Below are positions 1 to 5,486 of a stretch of DNA of 5,770 nt, one piece after another. The translations under genes and the position numbers were made by a program. The notes beneath the pieces were generated by a model that saw only the letters and a program-made list of their open reading frames with translations, was not told where the DNA came from and did not search any database. The stretch is from an uncultured Streptococcus sp. (lineage in GTDB: Bacteria; Bacillota; Bacilli; Lactobacillales; Aerococcaceae): positions 1 to 5,770 of the forward strand of contig CAJZJI010000062.1 in NCBI GenBank assembly GCA_916049935.1. The letters run 5' to 3'. How positions within the stretch are numbered: position 1 is the first letter of the stretch; every line of letters starts with the position of its first letter.

Positions 1-32
1 ATAGATATATTATCTTTTGAGAGGTTTAGGTT

Positions 33-41
33 ATTATAGCA
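33..41 (-). promoter_or_regulatory. Possible extended -10 promoter pointing out of the left edge
   Basis: On the minus strand the sequence reads TGCTATAAT, a perfect -10 hexamer with the TG of an extended -10. No good -35 is seen 16-18 bases upstream (ATAATA or similar). If real, it would start a minus-strand transcript leaving the window on the left. Such hexamers also arise by chance in AT-rich DNA, so this is tentative. Confidence 0.3.
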
Positions 42-145
42 TAGGTATTAAATTGTATTATTGTCGCATAACTTATTTACCGATAATGACCTTTTGATCT
101 ATATTACTTTTTACCAAAGAAAAGCTCTATTAGGAAAAGCCTATT

Positions 146-166
146 ATATCGAGAATTTCTCAATAT
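146..166. repeat. 21-bp operator-like inverted repeat
   Basis: Two 10-base arms centred on T156 pair at 9 of 10 positions: ATAT (146-149) with ATAT (163-166) and GAGAA (151-155) with TTCTC (157-161); only c150 against a162 fails. With a single-base centre it suits a dimeric DNA-binding protein better than an RNA hairpin. It lies about 105 bases upstream of the minus-strand -10 at 33-41. I do not recognise it as a known box. Confidence 0.35.
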
Positions 167-213
167 GATTTTTCTATTTTTATCATAAAAATCCCTGTTT
201 TCGGTATACGAAA

Positions 214-254
214 AGCACCGGAGGATCTATTGAAGATTTTCCGGTGCTCTTTTT
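214..254 (+). terminator. Rho-independent terminator, best paired on the plus strand
   Basis: Arms 214-228 and 234-248 form a 15-bp stem around the loop attga, followed by a T-rich tail (CTTTTTATTT). Two of the pairs are G-U wobbles as plus-strand RNA, but become A-C mismatches in minus-strand RNA, where the tail is also only four Ts. This points to a plus-strand transcript arriving from left of the window. The outer 9 bp (AGCACCGGA with TCCGGTGCT) pair on both strands, so the hairpin may also end the minus-strand gene whose stop is at 273. Confidence 0.75.
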
Positions 255-272
255 ATTTATAAAAATAGTGTT

Positions 273-875
273 TCATGCCTTTGCAACAACAGCATACAAC
301 ACAACAAATCCTAATGATCTGAAAACAAACTCGTTTACCATACTTAAAATAATATAAGCAACTACTAACTTATCTTCTTTAACACTGTTCTTCTTAAACA
401 AAATACCATTTGCAGAAACTTCTATATATATTACAAGAAGATAATAGATTAAATAAATGGCTATACAACTTAGTGCCAAAATAAAGATGAGTTTATCCAT
501 AAGAAACATAGTTGCGAACAAGATGAGTATAAACAGAATCAAAAAGAAAATTATCGCACTAAAGAACTTCCCTACCCTATACCCAGTTACTTCATTATGA
601 ATCGCGTGGCTATATTCATGAGCTAACTGAATATAATCTGTGTAATTCGCAATCTTTTTCTTAGTCAGCTCTTTTGTATAGTAGTTATAGCTAAAGAAAG
701 AGCCTTCTTTATAGTTCACACTGACATCACTCAACATGCCTTTCATTTCAAGTTCATGCGTATTCTCAATTTCTCTATTTTTATTGATTCTACTTTTTAA
801 TAGAAGTATTACTATTTCCAAAAGAATACATATTATGATATTCACACCAAATAAATACATAAGATCAAATACCAT
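273..875 (-). CDS. YugP-like membrane zinc metallopeptidase (divergent)
   Basis: This 200-residue integral membrane protein probably belongs to the YugP/Zn_peptidase_2 family. A membrane helix at about residues 7-27 is followed by a cytoplasmic or membrane-edge stretch and HEYSHAIH at 86-93, an HExxH zinc motif (ligands H86 and H90, catalytic E87). Two long hydrophobic segments follow (about 104-124 and 127-150), then EVSAN at 152-156, whose E152 fits the third zinc ligand of the family (EFNAS in typical members), and a hydrophobic C-terminus. YugP proteins are slightly longer (about 225) and usually read HECGHA, so this copy is divergent. The start at 875 fits the FD-xxY opening of the family; AAGGGAAGG lies directly in front, and M6 is a possible alternative. 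The gene stands alone, with its own promoter. Two hand-counted 60-base lines give about 28% GC, well below pepT next door, hinting at a separate origin. The substrate is unknown. Confidence 0.8.
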   Translation of the reverse strand: MVFDLMYLFGVNIIICILLEIVILLLKSRINKNREIENTHELEMKGMLSDVSVNYKEGSFFSYNYYTKELTKKKIANYTDYIQLAHEYSHAIHNEVTGYRVGKFFSAIIFFLILFILILFATMFLMDKLIFILALSCIAIYLIYYLLVIYIEVSANGILFKKNSVKEDKLVVAYIILSMVNEFVFRSLGFVVLYAVVAKA

Positions 876-925
876 CCTTCCCTTAGAAATACCTTCTACC
901 TTATAAGCAATTCTATACTTATTTC

Positions 926-934
926 ATTATAACA
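926..934 (-). promoter_or_regulatory. Extended -10 promoter of the YugP-like gene
   Basis: The minus strand reads TGTTATAAT, a perfect TATAAT with the extended TG. The best -35 at 17-base spacing is TATGCA, only 3 of 6 matches to TTGACA, which an extended -10 can tolerate. Transcription would start near 919, giving a leader of about 44 bases. It lies downstream of the pepT terminator, so the gene appears to be its own transcription unit. Confidence 0.55.
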
Positions 935-972
935 AATTCATCTTCTGCTGCATACGGCATATTCTCTCTAGC

Positions 973-998
973 AAAAAAAGGTTGAGTATTACTCAACC
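973..998 (-). terminator. Rho-independent terminator of pepT, overlapping its stop codon
   Basis: As minus-strand RNA, GGTTGAGT (998-991) pairs with ACTCAACC (987-980) around a three-base AAT loop, followed by seven Ts (979-973). The pepT stop codon TAA (991-989) lies at the end of the left arm and in the loop, so the last codons of the gene form half of the terminator. A run of Ts at 1000-1004 on the other side means it could also work on the plus strand. Confidence 0.9.
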
Positions 999-2233
999 GT
1001 TTTTCTTTGGACTAATTCAATAATTTTTAATACAACGTTGCTGGCTTTTTGCATGCTTTCGAGAGTTACGAATTCGTATTGCCCATGGAGGTTTTCTGCT
1101 CCGGTAAAAAGGTTTGGAGTTGGAATTCCTTTATAGGTAATAATACATCCGTCTGTTCCTCCACGGAATGGTTGGATGTCTGGCGTGATGCCACATTCTT
1201 TATAAGCCTCAATCGCTACTTCAACCGAAGTCATATCGTCTTTTAAGATTTCATACATATTATAGTACTCATCGTAAATCGTGCATTCGATACGAGGCAC
1301 ATCATACGTTGCATTTTGCGCATCGACGATTTGTTGGAACTGCGCTTTTCGCTCTTCGAATTTCTCCATCGAGTGATCGCGAATAATATATTCCAATTCA
1401 ACCTTACCGATGTCGCCGGATTGTTTCGATAACATAAAGTAGCCTTCGTACCCGCTCGTACGTTCAGGCACTTCGGCTTCTGGCATACGTGCAAATAGTT
1501 TTGCTGCTTCTGCCAAGGCATTCACCATGACATCTTTGGCTTGGCCTGGGTGAACACTTGTCCCATGAATCGTTACCACCGCGCGAGCCGCATTGAACGT
1601 TTCATATTCTAACTTCCCTACGACTCCACTATCTAAAGTGTAGGCAAATTTCGCAGGCATGCGCTCTGCTTTAAAACGGTGTGCGCCTTTTCCGATTTCT
1701 TCGTCCGGACCAAACGCTAACCAAATATCGCCATGCGGAATTTCTGGATGCGCCATTAAGTACAAGCACGCTTCTAATATAGAAACAAGCCCTGCCTTAT
1801 CATCGGCACCAAGCAGCGTCGTTCCGTCTGTCGTAATTAACGTTTCGCCAATGTAGTTCTTCAAACTTGGGAACTCGCTGACCGTCATTACTAAATTCTT
1901 TTCGGCATTAAGCAGCACATCTTCCCCATTATAATTCTCGTGAATTTGTGGATCGATGTTTTCCGCATTGAAATCCGCTGTATCGACGTGAGCGATAAAA
2001 CCAATCGCTGGCGCCGCACTTCCTTCTTCCAAGTTACTTGGGAGGAGCGCCACTAAGTAGCTATCCTCTGGGTCGAGTTCTACTTTTGTAAAGCCGTACT
2101 CCACTAACTCGTCACGAAGCATTTCTAGAAATTCCCATTGACTCTTCGTCGTAGGAATCGTTGTTGATTTTAAATCACTACGCGTATTGATTTTTGCATA
2201 TCGAATAAATCGTTCTAACATTGTAGGATACAT
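989..2233 (-). CDS. pepT: Peptidase T (tripeptide aminopeptidase)
   Basis: PepT is a cytosolic two-zinc exopeptidase of the M20 family (M20B) that removes the N-terminal residue from tripeptides. From the chosen start the protein has 414 residues, close to the usual 405-410. Visible active-site elements are AHVDT with H82 and D84, LGADDKAG with bridging D144, PDEEIG with catalytic E178 and ligand E179, TLDSG with D201, and NLHGQYEF with H383. The dimerisation domain lies between (about 205-320, including the HGTSVHPG stretch). I prefer the ATG at 2233-2231 (MYPTMLERF) because family members have about seven residues before ERF; an in-frame ATG at 2248 would add five residues and overlap nusG. 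Neither start has a strong binding site. With the preferred one, nusG TAA and the ATG are one base apart (TAACATG), suggesting coupled translation. The gene appears intact and ends in the terminator at 973-998. Confidence 0.95.
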   Translation of the reverse strand: MYPTMLERFIRYAKINTRSDLKSTTIPTTKSQWEFLEMLRDELVEYGFTKVELDPEDSYLVALLPSNLEEGSAAPAIGFIAHVDTADFNAENIDPQIHENYNGEDVLLNAEKNLVMTVSEFPSLKNYIGETLITTDGTTLLGADDKAGLVSILEACLYLMAHPEIPHGDIWLAFGPDEEIGKGAHRFKAERMPAKFAYTLDSGVVGKLEYETFNAARAVVTIHGTSVHPGQAKDVMVNALAEAAKLFARMPEAEVPERTSGYEGYFMLSKQSGDIGKVELEYIIRDHSMEKFEERKAQFQQIVDAQNATYDVPRIECTIYDEYYNMYEILKDDMTSVEVAIEAYKECGITPDIQPFRGGTDGCIITYKGIPTPNLFTGAENLHGQYEFVTLESMQKASNVVLKIIELVQRKTVE

Positions 2234-2234
2234 G

Positions 2235-2780
2235 TTAATAAGAGTCATCTTCTTTCACTTGGTGGAACTCTAAGTCTGCAATTGTTTCACGACCGAACAT
2301 TTCAATCGCCACTTTAATTTTTTGTTTTTCGTGGTCAAGTTCTACTACTTTACCGCTCATATCATTGAAGGCACCTTCTGTAATGATTACGTAGTCTCCA
2401 ACAGAAACGTGTAAATCAACTGGAGCATGCACTTTTTCACCGATACGTCCTAAGATAGCTTCTACTTCTTCTGGTAATAATGGAGATGGTTTTGAACCAG
2501 CACCGTGTGAACCAACGAATCCAGTTACGCCTGGAGTGTTACGAACAACATACCACGCTTGGTCTGACATCACCATTTCAACTAAAACATAACCAGGGAA
2601 AGTTTTTTCAACAGTTGTTTTTGTTTTACCGTCTTTTACTTCTACTTCCTCTTCTTCAGGCGCAATCACGCGGAAGATGTTTTCTTCCATACCCATGCTT
2701 TGGATACGTGATAATAGATTTGATTTTACTTTATTCTCATAACCTGAATAAGTGTGCAATACATACCATTCTTTTTCCAT
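2235..2780 (-). CDS. nusG: Transcription termination/antitermination factor NusG
   Basis: NusG binds RNA polymerase across the clamp and affects elongation, pausing and coupling to ribosomes or Rho. The 181-residue length is standard. The NGN domain fills about residues 1-110, with WYVLHTYSGYE at 5-15, FPGYV at 61-65 and NTPGVTGFVG at 81-90. The C-terminal KOW domain (about 127-175) contains GDYVIITEGAFNDMSG. An acidic insert (PEEEEVEVKDGK, 41-52) precedes the FPGYV strand, as in other Firmicutes. The open frame continues 32 codons upstream, but those codons are the hairpin region and do not resemble NusG; the ATG at 2780 is preceded by AAGGAGG (2794-2788) at seven bases and opens with the family sequence MEKEWYVLHTYSG. 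secE lies upstream, separated by a hairpin, and pepT follows at once. The usual rplK-rplA genes do not follow. Confidence 0.97.
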   Translation of the reverse strand: MEKEWYVLHTYSGYENKVKSNLLSRIQSMGMEENIFRVIAPEEEEVEVKDGKTKTTVEKTFPGYVLVEMVMSDQAWYVVRNTPGVTGFVGSHGAGSKPSPLLPEEVEAILGRIGEKVHAPVDLHVSVGDYVIITEGAFNDMSGKVVELDHEKQKIKVAIEMFGRETIADLEFHQVKEDDSY

Positions 2781-2785
2781 TGATA

Positions 2786-2794
2786 CTCCTCCTT
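2786..2794 (-). promoter_or_regulatory. Strong ribosome binding site that sets the nusG start
   Basis: The minus strand reads AAGGAGGAG, a near-perfect anti-Shine-Dalgarno match. The AAGGAGG core ends seven bases before the ATG at 2780, which settles the start against the longer open frame. Confidence 0.9.
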
Positions 2795-2820
2795 GAGTGT
2801 TGACAACATTTTTCCATACA

Positions 2821-2848
2821 AAAAAACCTTCATAAGCGAAGGTTTTTT
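2821..2848 (-). terminator. Symmetric hairpin between secE and nusG: terminator or attenuator
   Basis: An 11-bp perfect stem (AAAAAACCTTC at 2821-2831, GAAGGTTTTTT at 2838-2848) closes a six-base loop and is followed by Ts on either strand. As minus-strand RNA it is a good intrinsic terminator, 41 bases after the secE stop and about 26 bases before the nusG ribosome binding site. Since nusG is essential or near-essential in many bacteria and normally shares the secE transcript, it probably lets part of the transcripts through, or nusG has its own promoter at 2860-2868. Only the lower half of the stem is GC-containing, so it may be leaky. Confidence 0.7.
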
Positions 2849-2859
2849 CAACTGCTCTT

Positions 2860-2868
2860 AGTATATCA
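2860..2868 (-). promoter_or_regulatory. Possible extended -10 promoter for nusG-pepT
   Basis: The minus strand reads TGATATACT, five of six matches to TATAAT with an extended TG. No clear -35 is seen at the right distance (TAGTAC). A transcript would start near 2853, immediately before the hairpin at 2821-2848, placing that hairpin at the very 5' end of the nusG mRNA. Confidence 0.4.
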
Positions 2869-2888
2869 CTAATCACTTTAAAGTACTA

Positions 2889-3059
2889 TTATTTTAAAAG
2901 GAATGTAATGAGTTGATGCACTCCATAGTCCACTACTGCAAAGAAGCATAATGCAGCAAGCACTGTCATAATTACTGTAATTGTATATTTGTTTACTTCT
3001 TTACCTGTTGGCCAAGTAACTTTTTTCATCTCTTTAATCACATTTGATAAAAAACGCAT
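2889..3059 (-). CDS. secE: Preprotein translocase subunit SecE
   Basis: SecE clamps SecY in the membrane and is required for the SecYEG protein-conducting channel. The 56-residue form is the short single-helix type typical of Gram-positive bacteria. An amphipathic N-terminal part carries EMKKVTWPT (10-18), the conserved E-x-x-K-V-x-W-P motif, followed by one membrane helix at about 27-49 and a short tail. The frame stays open further upstream, but those codons lie inside rpmG; the ATG at 3059 is preceded by GAGGAG at a good distance and places the conserved motif where it belongs. It follows rpmG by 19 bases and shares its promoter. A hairpin follows before nusG. Confidence 0.95.
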   Translation of the reverse strand: MRFLSNVIKEMKKVTWPTGKEVNKYTITVIMTVLAALCFFAVVDYGVHQLITFLLK

Positions 3060-3078
3060 TCCGAATCTCCTCTTCCTT

Positions 3079-3231
3079 TTATTTTGTTTCGCGATGTAGT
3101 GTTTGTTTATTGCAATACTTGCAGAATTTTTTAATTTCAAGACGTTCTACTCGTCGGTTTTGTCCAAGCGTAATCGTGTAGTTTCTTGAACCACATACGC
3201 TACAAGCTAACGCCGCTTTTTTCTGAGCCAT
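3079..3231 (-). CDS. rpmG: 50S ribosomal protein bL33 (zinc-ribbon form)
   Basis: This small gene encodes a 50-residue basic protein of the large ribosomal subunit, near the exit (E) site. Translation from the ATG at 3231 gives [19 protein letters not shown] and continues through a typical bL33 sequence. Two cysteine pairs (C10/C13 and C37/C40) show the zinc-binding C+ form rather than the cysteine-free form. The usual RNYT and K-F-C-x-x-C elements are present. The ribosome binding site is weak (only AAAGTAGTG-like sequence before the ATG), odd for a ribosomal protein gene, though the promoter upstream is excellent. rpmG-secE-nusG is the normal Firmicutes order. Bacteria of this group often carry a second bL33 elsewhere, which cannot be judged here. 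Confidence 0.95.
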   Translation of the reverse strand: MAQKKAALACSVCGSRNYTITLGQNRRVERLEIKKFCKYCNKQTLHRETK

Positions 3232-3266
3232 ATTTTCACTACTTTCTATAAATCCATATCTACTCC

Positions 3267-3295
3267 ATAATAAGGAAATGAACTTGCTTTGTCAA
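3267..3295 (-). promoter_or_regulatory. Strong sigma-A type promoter of rpmG-secE
   Basis: The minus strand shows TTGACA (3295-3290), a 17-base spacer, and TATTAT (3272-3267): a perfect -35 at ideal spacing from a 5 of 6 -10. The start should be near 3260, about 29 bases before the rpmG ATG. The -35 begins only seven bases after the stop codon of the prenyltransferase gene. It also sits inside a small inverted repeat (ACTTG at 3297-3293, CAAGT at 3286-3282). Confidence 0.88.
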
Positions 3296-3302
3296 GTAGA
3301 CA

Positions 3303-4250
3303 CTAGTTGAAGAAAAGTACCGCGACGAATAATAGCACGGCTTGCAATGAATGAATCATCACCATGTTTTTAATTGCTAGTGCAAAAGTGGTTTTCTTTT
3401 CTTGAACGGCCTTGAACTGTTGAATATGTTTATACACAGGAACACCAGCAACTAGTACACCAAGAAGAATCCAAGGAGCCGTTCCTAATAATACCGCTAG
3501 TAAAATTGCACCGAACGCAATCGCATATAACACTTGATACAGCACTAAAGCTTGTTTCTTTCCAATATAGTACACCAATGTATAACGATGGTTGGTAATA
3601 TCCGTTTCTAAATCACAGATGTTGTTACTTAACATGATATTGGCAATTGTACAAACGAGCGGCAATGACAATAGAAGAACTTTCAATTGCGCGACGAGGT
3701 CCAGTTGCATCGTTAAAATACTTCCGTCTAACTGTACCCCTGCAAAAACGGTTCCTTCTGGCACATTTAAAAATACCGTAATCCAGAAAATCCCAAATCC
3801 CATCGTAAATCCAGATAACACTTCACCAAGAGGCATTCGAGAAATCGGGATTGGTCCAAATGTATAAAACACACCGATGAAGAAACAAATCGCGCCGACA
3901 ATGAGTAAAAGAATATTCGTGCGCGCTACAAGAATGATTCCAACAACTGCTGCTACTGCAAACAGCCCTCCGAAGACTTGCCACGCTTTCTTCACAGTAA
4001 TGGTACTCGTCCCAATCACATTATGATTATCACGATAATCAGAGTTTTTCGCTTTGACATAGTCCATCAAATTGTTCATTACGGTTGTCGCCATATCAAA
4101 ACAAATCATTCCGATAAAGAACAACAGCATATTCAAAACATTCACTTGTTTAAATAAAACAAACGAATAAAGAAACGCGATGACAAAAGGGAACACACTC
4201 GCGATTTTTGTACGCAATTCGACTAGTTCGATAAACTCTTTTTTCGTCAC
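3303..4250 (-). CDS. menA: UbiA-family prenyltransferase, MenA/DmkA type
   Basis: This integral membrane enzyme of 315 residues most likely transfers a polyprenyl chain to 1,4-dihydroxy-2-naphthoate, giving demethylmenaquinone. Two Mg-pyrophosphate motifs are visible: NNLMDYVKAKNSDYRD at 59-74 (D63 and D71/D74, like NxxNDYxD of MenA with M62 replacing the second Asn) and NNICDLETD at 209-217 (D213, D217). Around them lie about eight or nine hydrophobic helices (for example 18-35, 38-57, 92-109, 112-130, 145-161, 190-207, 235-256, 258-273, 295-314). It starts at GTG (4250), whose first base is the last base of the apbE stop (TAGTG); AAGGAG lies 11 bases upstream. Overlap with apbE and the flavoprotein next door match the DmkA of Listeria-type extracellular electron transfer loci, so a dedicated EET quinone role is likely. 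A general MenA for respiration remains possible. Confidence 0.88.
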   Translation of the reverse strand: MTKKEFIELVELRTKIASVFPFVIAFLYSFVLFKQVNVLNMLLFFIGMICFDMATTVMNNLMDYVKAKNSDYRDNHNVIGTSTITVKKAWQVFGGLFAVAAVVGIILVARTNILLLIVGAICFFIGVFYTFGPIPISRMPLGEVLSGFTMGFGIFWITVFLNVPEGTVFAGVQLDGSILTMQLDLVAQLKVLLLSLPLVCTIANIMLSNNICDLETDITNHRYTLVYYIGKKQALVLYQVLYAIAFGAILLAVLLGTAPWILLGVLVAGVPVYKHIQQFKAVQEKKTTFALAIKNMVMIHSLQAVLLFVAVLFFN

Positions 4251-5353
4251 TACTCAACACTCTCCTTCAACTCAAGATTCGTATTTGTTAATTTGAACGT
4301 ATCTTTAATCGCATTCGACACATATACTTTTTTATCTTTCGTTACGAAAATGACATCCACTCCGTCATGACTATTCGCATATTCGATTCCAGCCTTTGGT
4401 CCCACAGAGAACATCGATGTTGAAAGAGCATCCCCTTTTGTCGAACTATCAACAATGACAGAAACTCCTTCCACATTATTATCGTATGGATATCCTGTTT
4501 TCGGATTTAAAATATGGTGATACGTTTGACCGTCTACGGTTAAGTAACGCTCATAAATCCCAGACGTTACAATCGTTTTATCTTTTTCAAGAATCGTACC
4601 AAGCGTCTTCCCACGAGAAGCGTCTGGATCTTGAATCCCAACATTCCACGCAACGCCATCTCTGGCAGGAGAGCCGCCCATCACGACGATATTCCCACCA
4701 AGGTCAATCACTGCAGTTGTGATGCCTTCTTTTGCAAAATATTCCCAAACCTTATCGGCGATATATCCTTTGGCGATTCCTCCAAGGTCTAGTTGCATTC
4801 CTTTTTTCTTTAAAAAGACGGTTTGTTCCGCGTCGTTTAATTCAACGTCTTTATAGTTCACAAGCGGTAACACCGCATCGATTTCCTCTTGCGTTGGTTT
4901 CTTCGCATCATCAAACCCGATATGCCATAACGCCGTCAATGGTCCTACCGTAATATCGAAGGCTCCGTCGAACTCTTCGCTATATTTCAATCCAAGTTTG
5001 ATCAACTCGTACACATCCGCACTAACCTTAACTGGCTTTTCTCCAGCGGCTAAGTTTACTTCATCCACTTCAGAACCAGAAGCATTCACGGTAATTCGTT
5101 TTTCTAAGTCTTTAATCATTTCTAAGGCATTGGTGATCACTTCTTCTGTATTTGGATGATAGACCGATAAAGCTACCGCAGTTCCGAGTAAGAAGTCTGT
5201 TTTCTTCACAGGTGATTTAATAATTTCTCTTGGAGTCTTAATTGATGCGCCTGAAACAGTGTCGGCTTCATTCTTCGGTTGGTTTTGGCATGCGGTTAAA
5301 ATTGATGTCGACATCACTGCCAAAAGTCCCCATTTCATCCATTTAGCTTTCAT
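4250..5353 (-). CDS. apbE: FAD:protein FMN transferase, lipoprotein (ApbE/FmnB)
   Basis: ApbE splits FAD and attaches the FMN half to a threonine or serine of target proteins; in Gram-positive EET loci the enzyme (FmnB) works outside the membrane on PplA. The 367-residue protein has a lipoprotein signal: basic start, hydrophobic core at 8-19 and lipobox LTAC with C22 as lipid anchor. The ApbE fold follows from about residue 50: GAFDITVGPL (130-139), DLGGIAKGY (189-197), DLGGN (217-221), SGIYER (264-269), HHILNPKTGYP (279-289) and GDALST (307-312) for metal and FAD binding. AAGGAG lies six bases before the ATG. It follows the FMN-binding protein after a terminator and leads into the prenyltransferase with a one-base overlap. 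Unusually, the linker just after the anchor contains DTVSGAS (31-37), which fits the consensus of ApbE target sites. The enzyme appears intact. Confidence 0.95.
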   Translation of the reverse strand: MKAKWMKWGLLAVMSTSILTACQNQPKNEADTVSGASIKTPREIIKSPVKKTDFLLGTAVALSVYHPNTEEVITNALEMIKDLEKRITVNASGSEVDEVNLAAGEKPVKVSADVYELIKLGLKYSEEFDGAFDITVGPLTALWHIGFDDAKKPTQEEIDAVLPLVNYKDVELNDAEQTVFLKKKGMQLDLGGIAKGYIADKVWEYFAKEGITTAVIDLGGNIVVMGGSPARDGVAWNVGIQDPDASRGKTLGTILEKDKTIVTSGIYERYLTVDGQTYHHILNPKTGYPYDNNVEGVSVIVDSSTKGDALSTSMFSVGPKAGIEYANSHDGVDVIFVTKDKKVYVSNAIKDTFKLTNTNLELKESVE

Positions 5354-5384
5354 ATGTCTCTCCTTCTAAAAATCATTCTTTAGT

Positions 5385-5390
5385 ATTGTA
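5385..5390 (-). promoter_or_regulatory. Possible -10 of an apbE promoter
   Basis: The minus strand reads TACAAT, five of six matches to the -10 consensus, 31 bases before the apbE ATG and downstream of the terminator at 5435-5463. The matching -35 is poor (TTTCGT at 17 bases). Because a terminator separates apbE from the preceding gene, some promoter here is expected unless read-through supplies apbE. Confidence 0.4.
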
Positions 5391-5434
5391 CCTTATTTCA
5401 CGATAAAACGAAACCCGTGACTTGTAATCCGAAT

Positions 5435-5463
5435 AAAAAACTCCTGCACTACCGTACAGGAGT
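5435..5463 (-). terminator. Rho-independent terminator after the FMN-binding protein gene
   Basis: As minus-strand RNA, ACTCCTG (5463-5457) pairs with CAGGAGT (5446-5440), with two further pairs inside after one mismatch, and six Ts follow (5440-5435). It begins 23 bases after the stop codon at 5487, so it ends that transcript or reduces expression of apbE and the prenyltransferase relative to it. Confidence 0.88.
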
Positions 5464-5486
5464 CGAAATGGTTATTTTAAAATGAA

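Larger units (their letters stand above)
1..213. other. Intergenic stretch without a convincing gene
   Basis: All three plus-strand frames carry early stops (TAG at 37-39, TAG at 2-4 and TGA at 95-97, TGA at 18-20), and I recognise no protein in either direction. Frame 1 is open from the edge to 39, so the last dozen codons of a plus-strand gene could lie here; it would then use the terminator at 214-254. The stretch is very AT-rich and holds a possible minus-strand promoter and a palindromic dyad, listed separately. Confidence 0.5.

Noticed and set aside
2..97. Open plus-strand frame of about 30 codons between stops at 2-4 and 95-97
   Set aside because: Only a TTG could start it, without a ribosome binding site, and the translation resembles nothing I recognise.
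164..187. Inverted repeat TATGAT / ATCATA as a terminator or hairpin
   Set aside because: The stem is six AT-rich pairs with a 12-base loop and no proper T run after it; expected by chance in such AT-rich DNA.
1049..1856. Plus-strand open frames within pepT, and similar ones opposite nusG, menA and apbE
   Set aside because: They lie antisense to well-recognised genes, show no family features, and have no ribosome binding signals that I can see.
2781..2876. N-terminal extension of NusG from 2876
   Set aside because: The added residues are a translation of the hairpin and ribosome binding site; NusG proteins begin with the sequence at 2780.
3060..3140. Longer form of SecE starting at 3140 (83 residues)
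   Set aside because: The extra 27 codons lie within rpmG in another frame and look like no SecE. The ATG at 3059 has a good ribosome binding site and the normal family length.
3250..3266. Three-codon upstream reading frame (ATG GAT TTA TAG) with GGAG in the rpmG leader
   Set aside because: The GGAG lies right after the -10 and before the expected transcription start near 3260, so it would not be in the mRNA.
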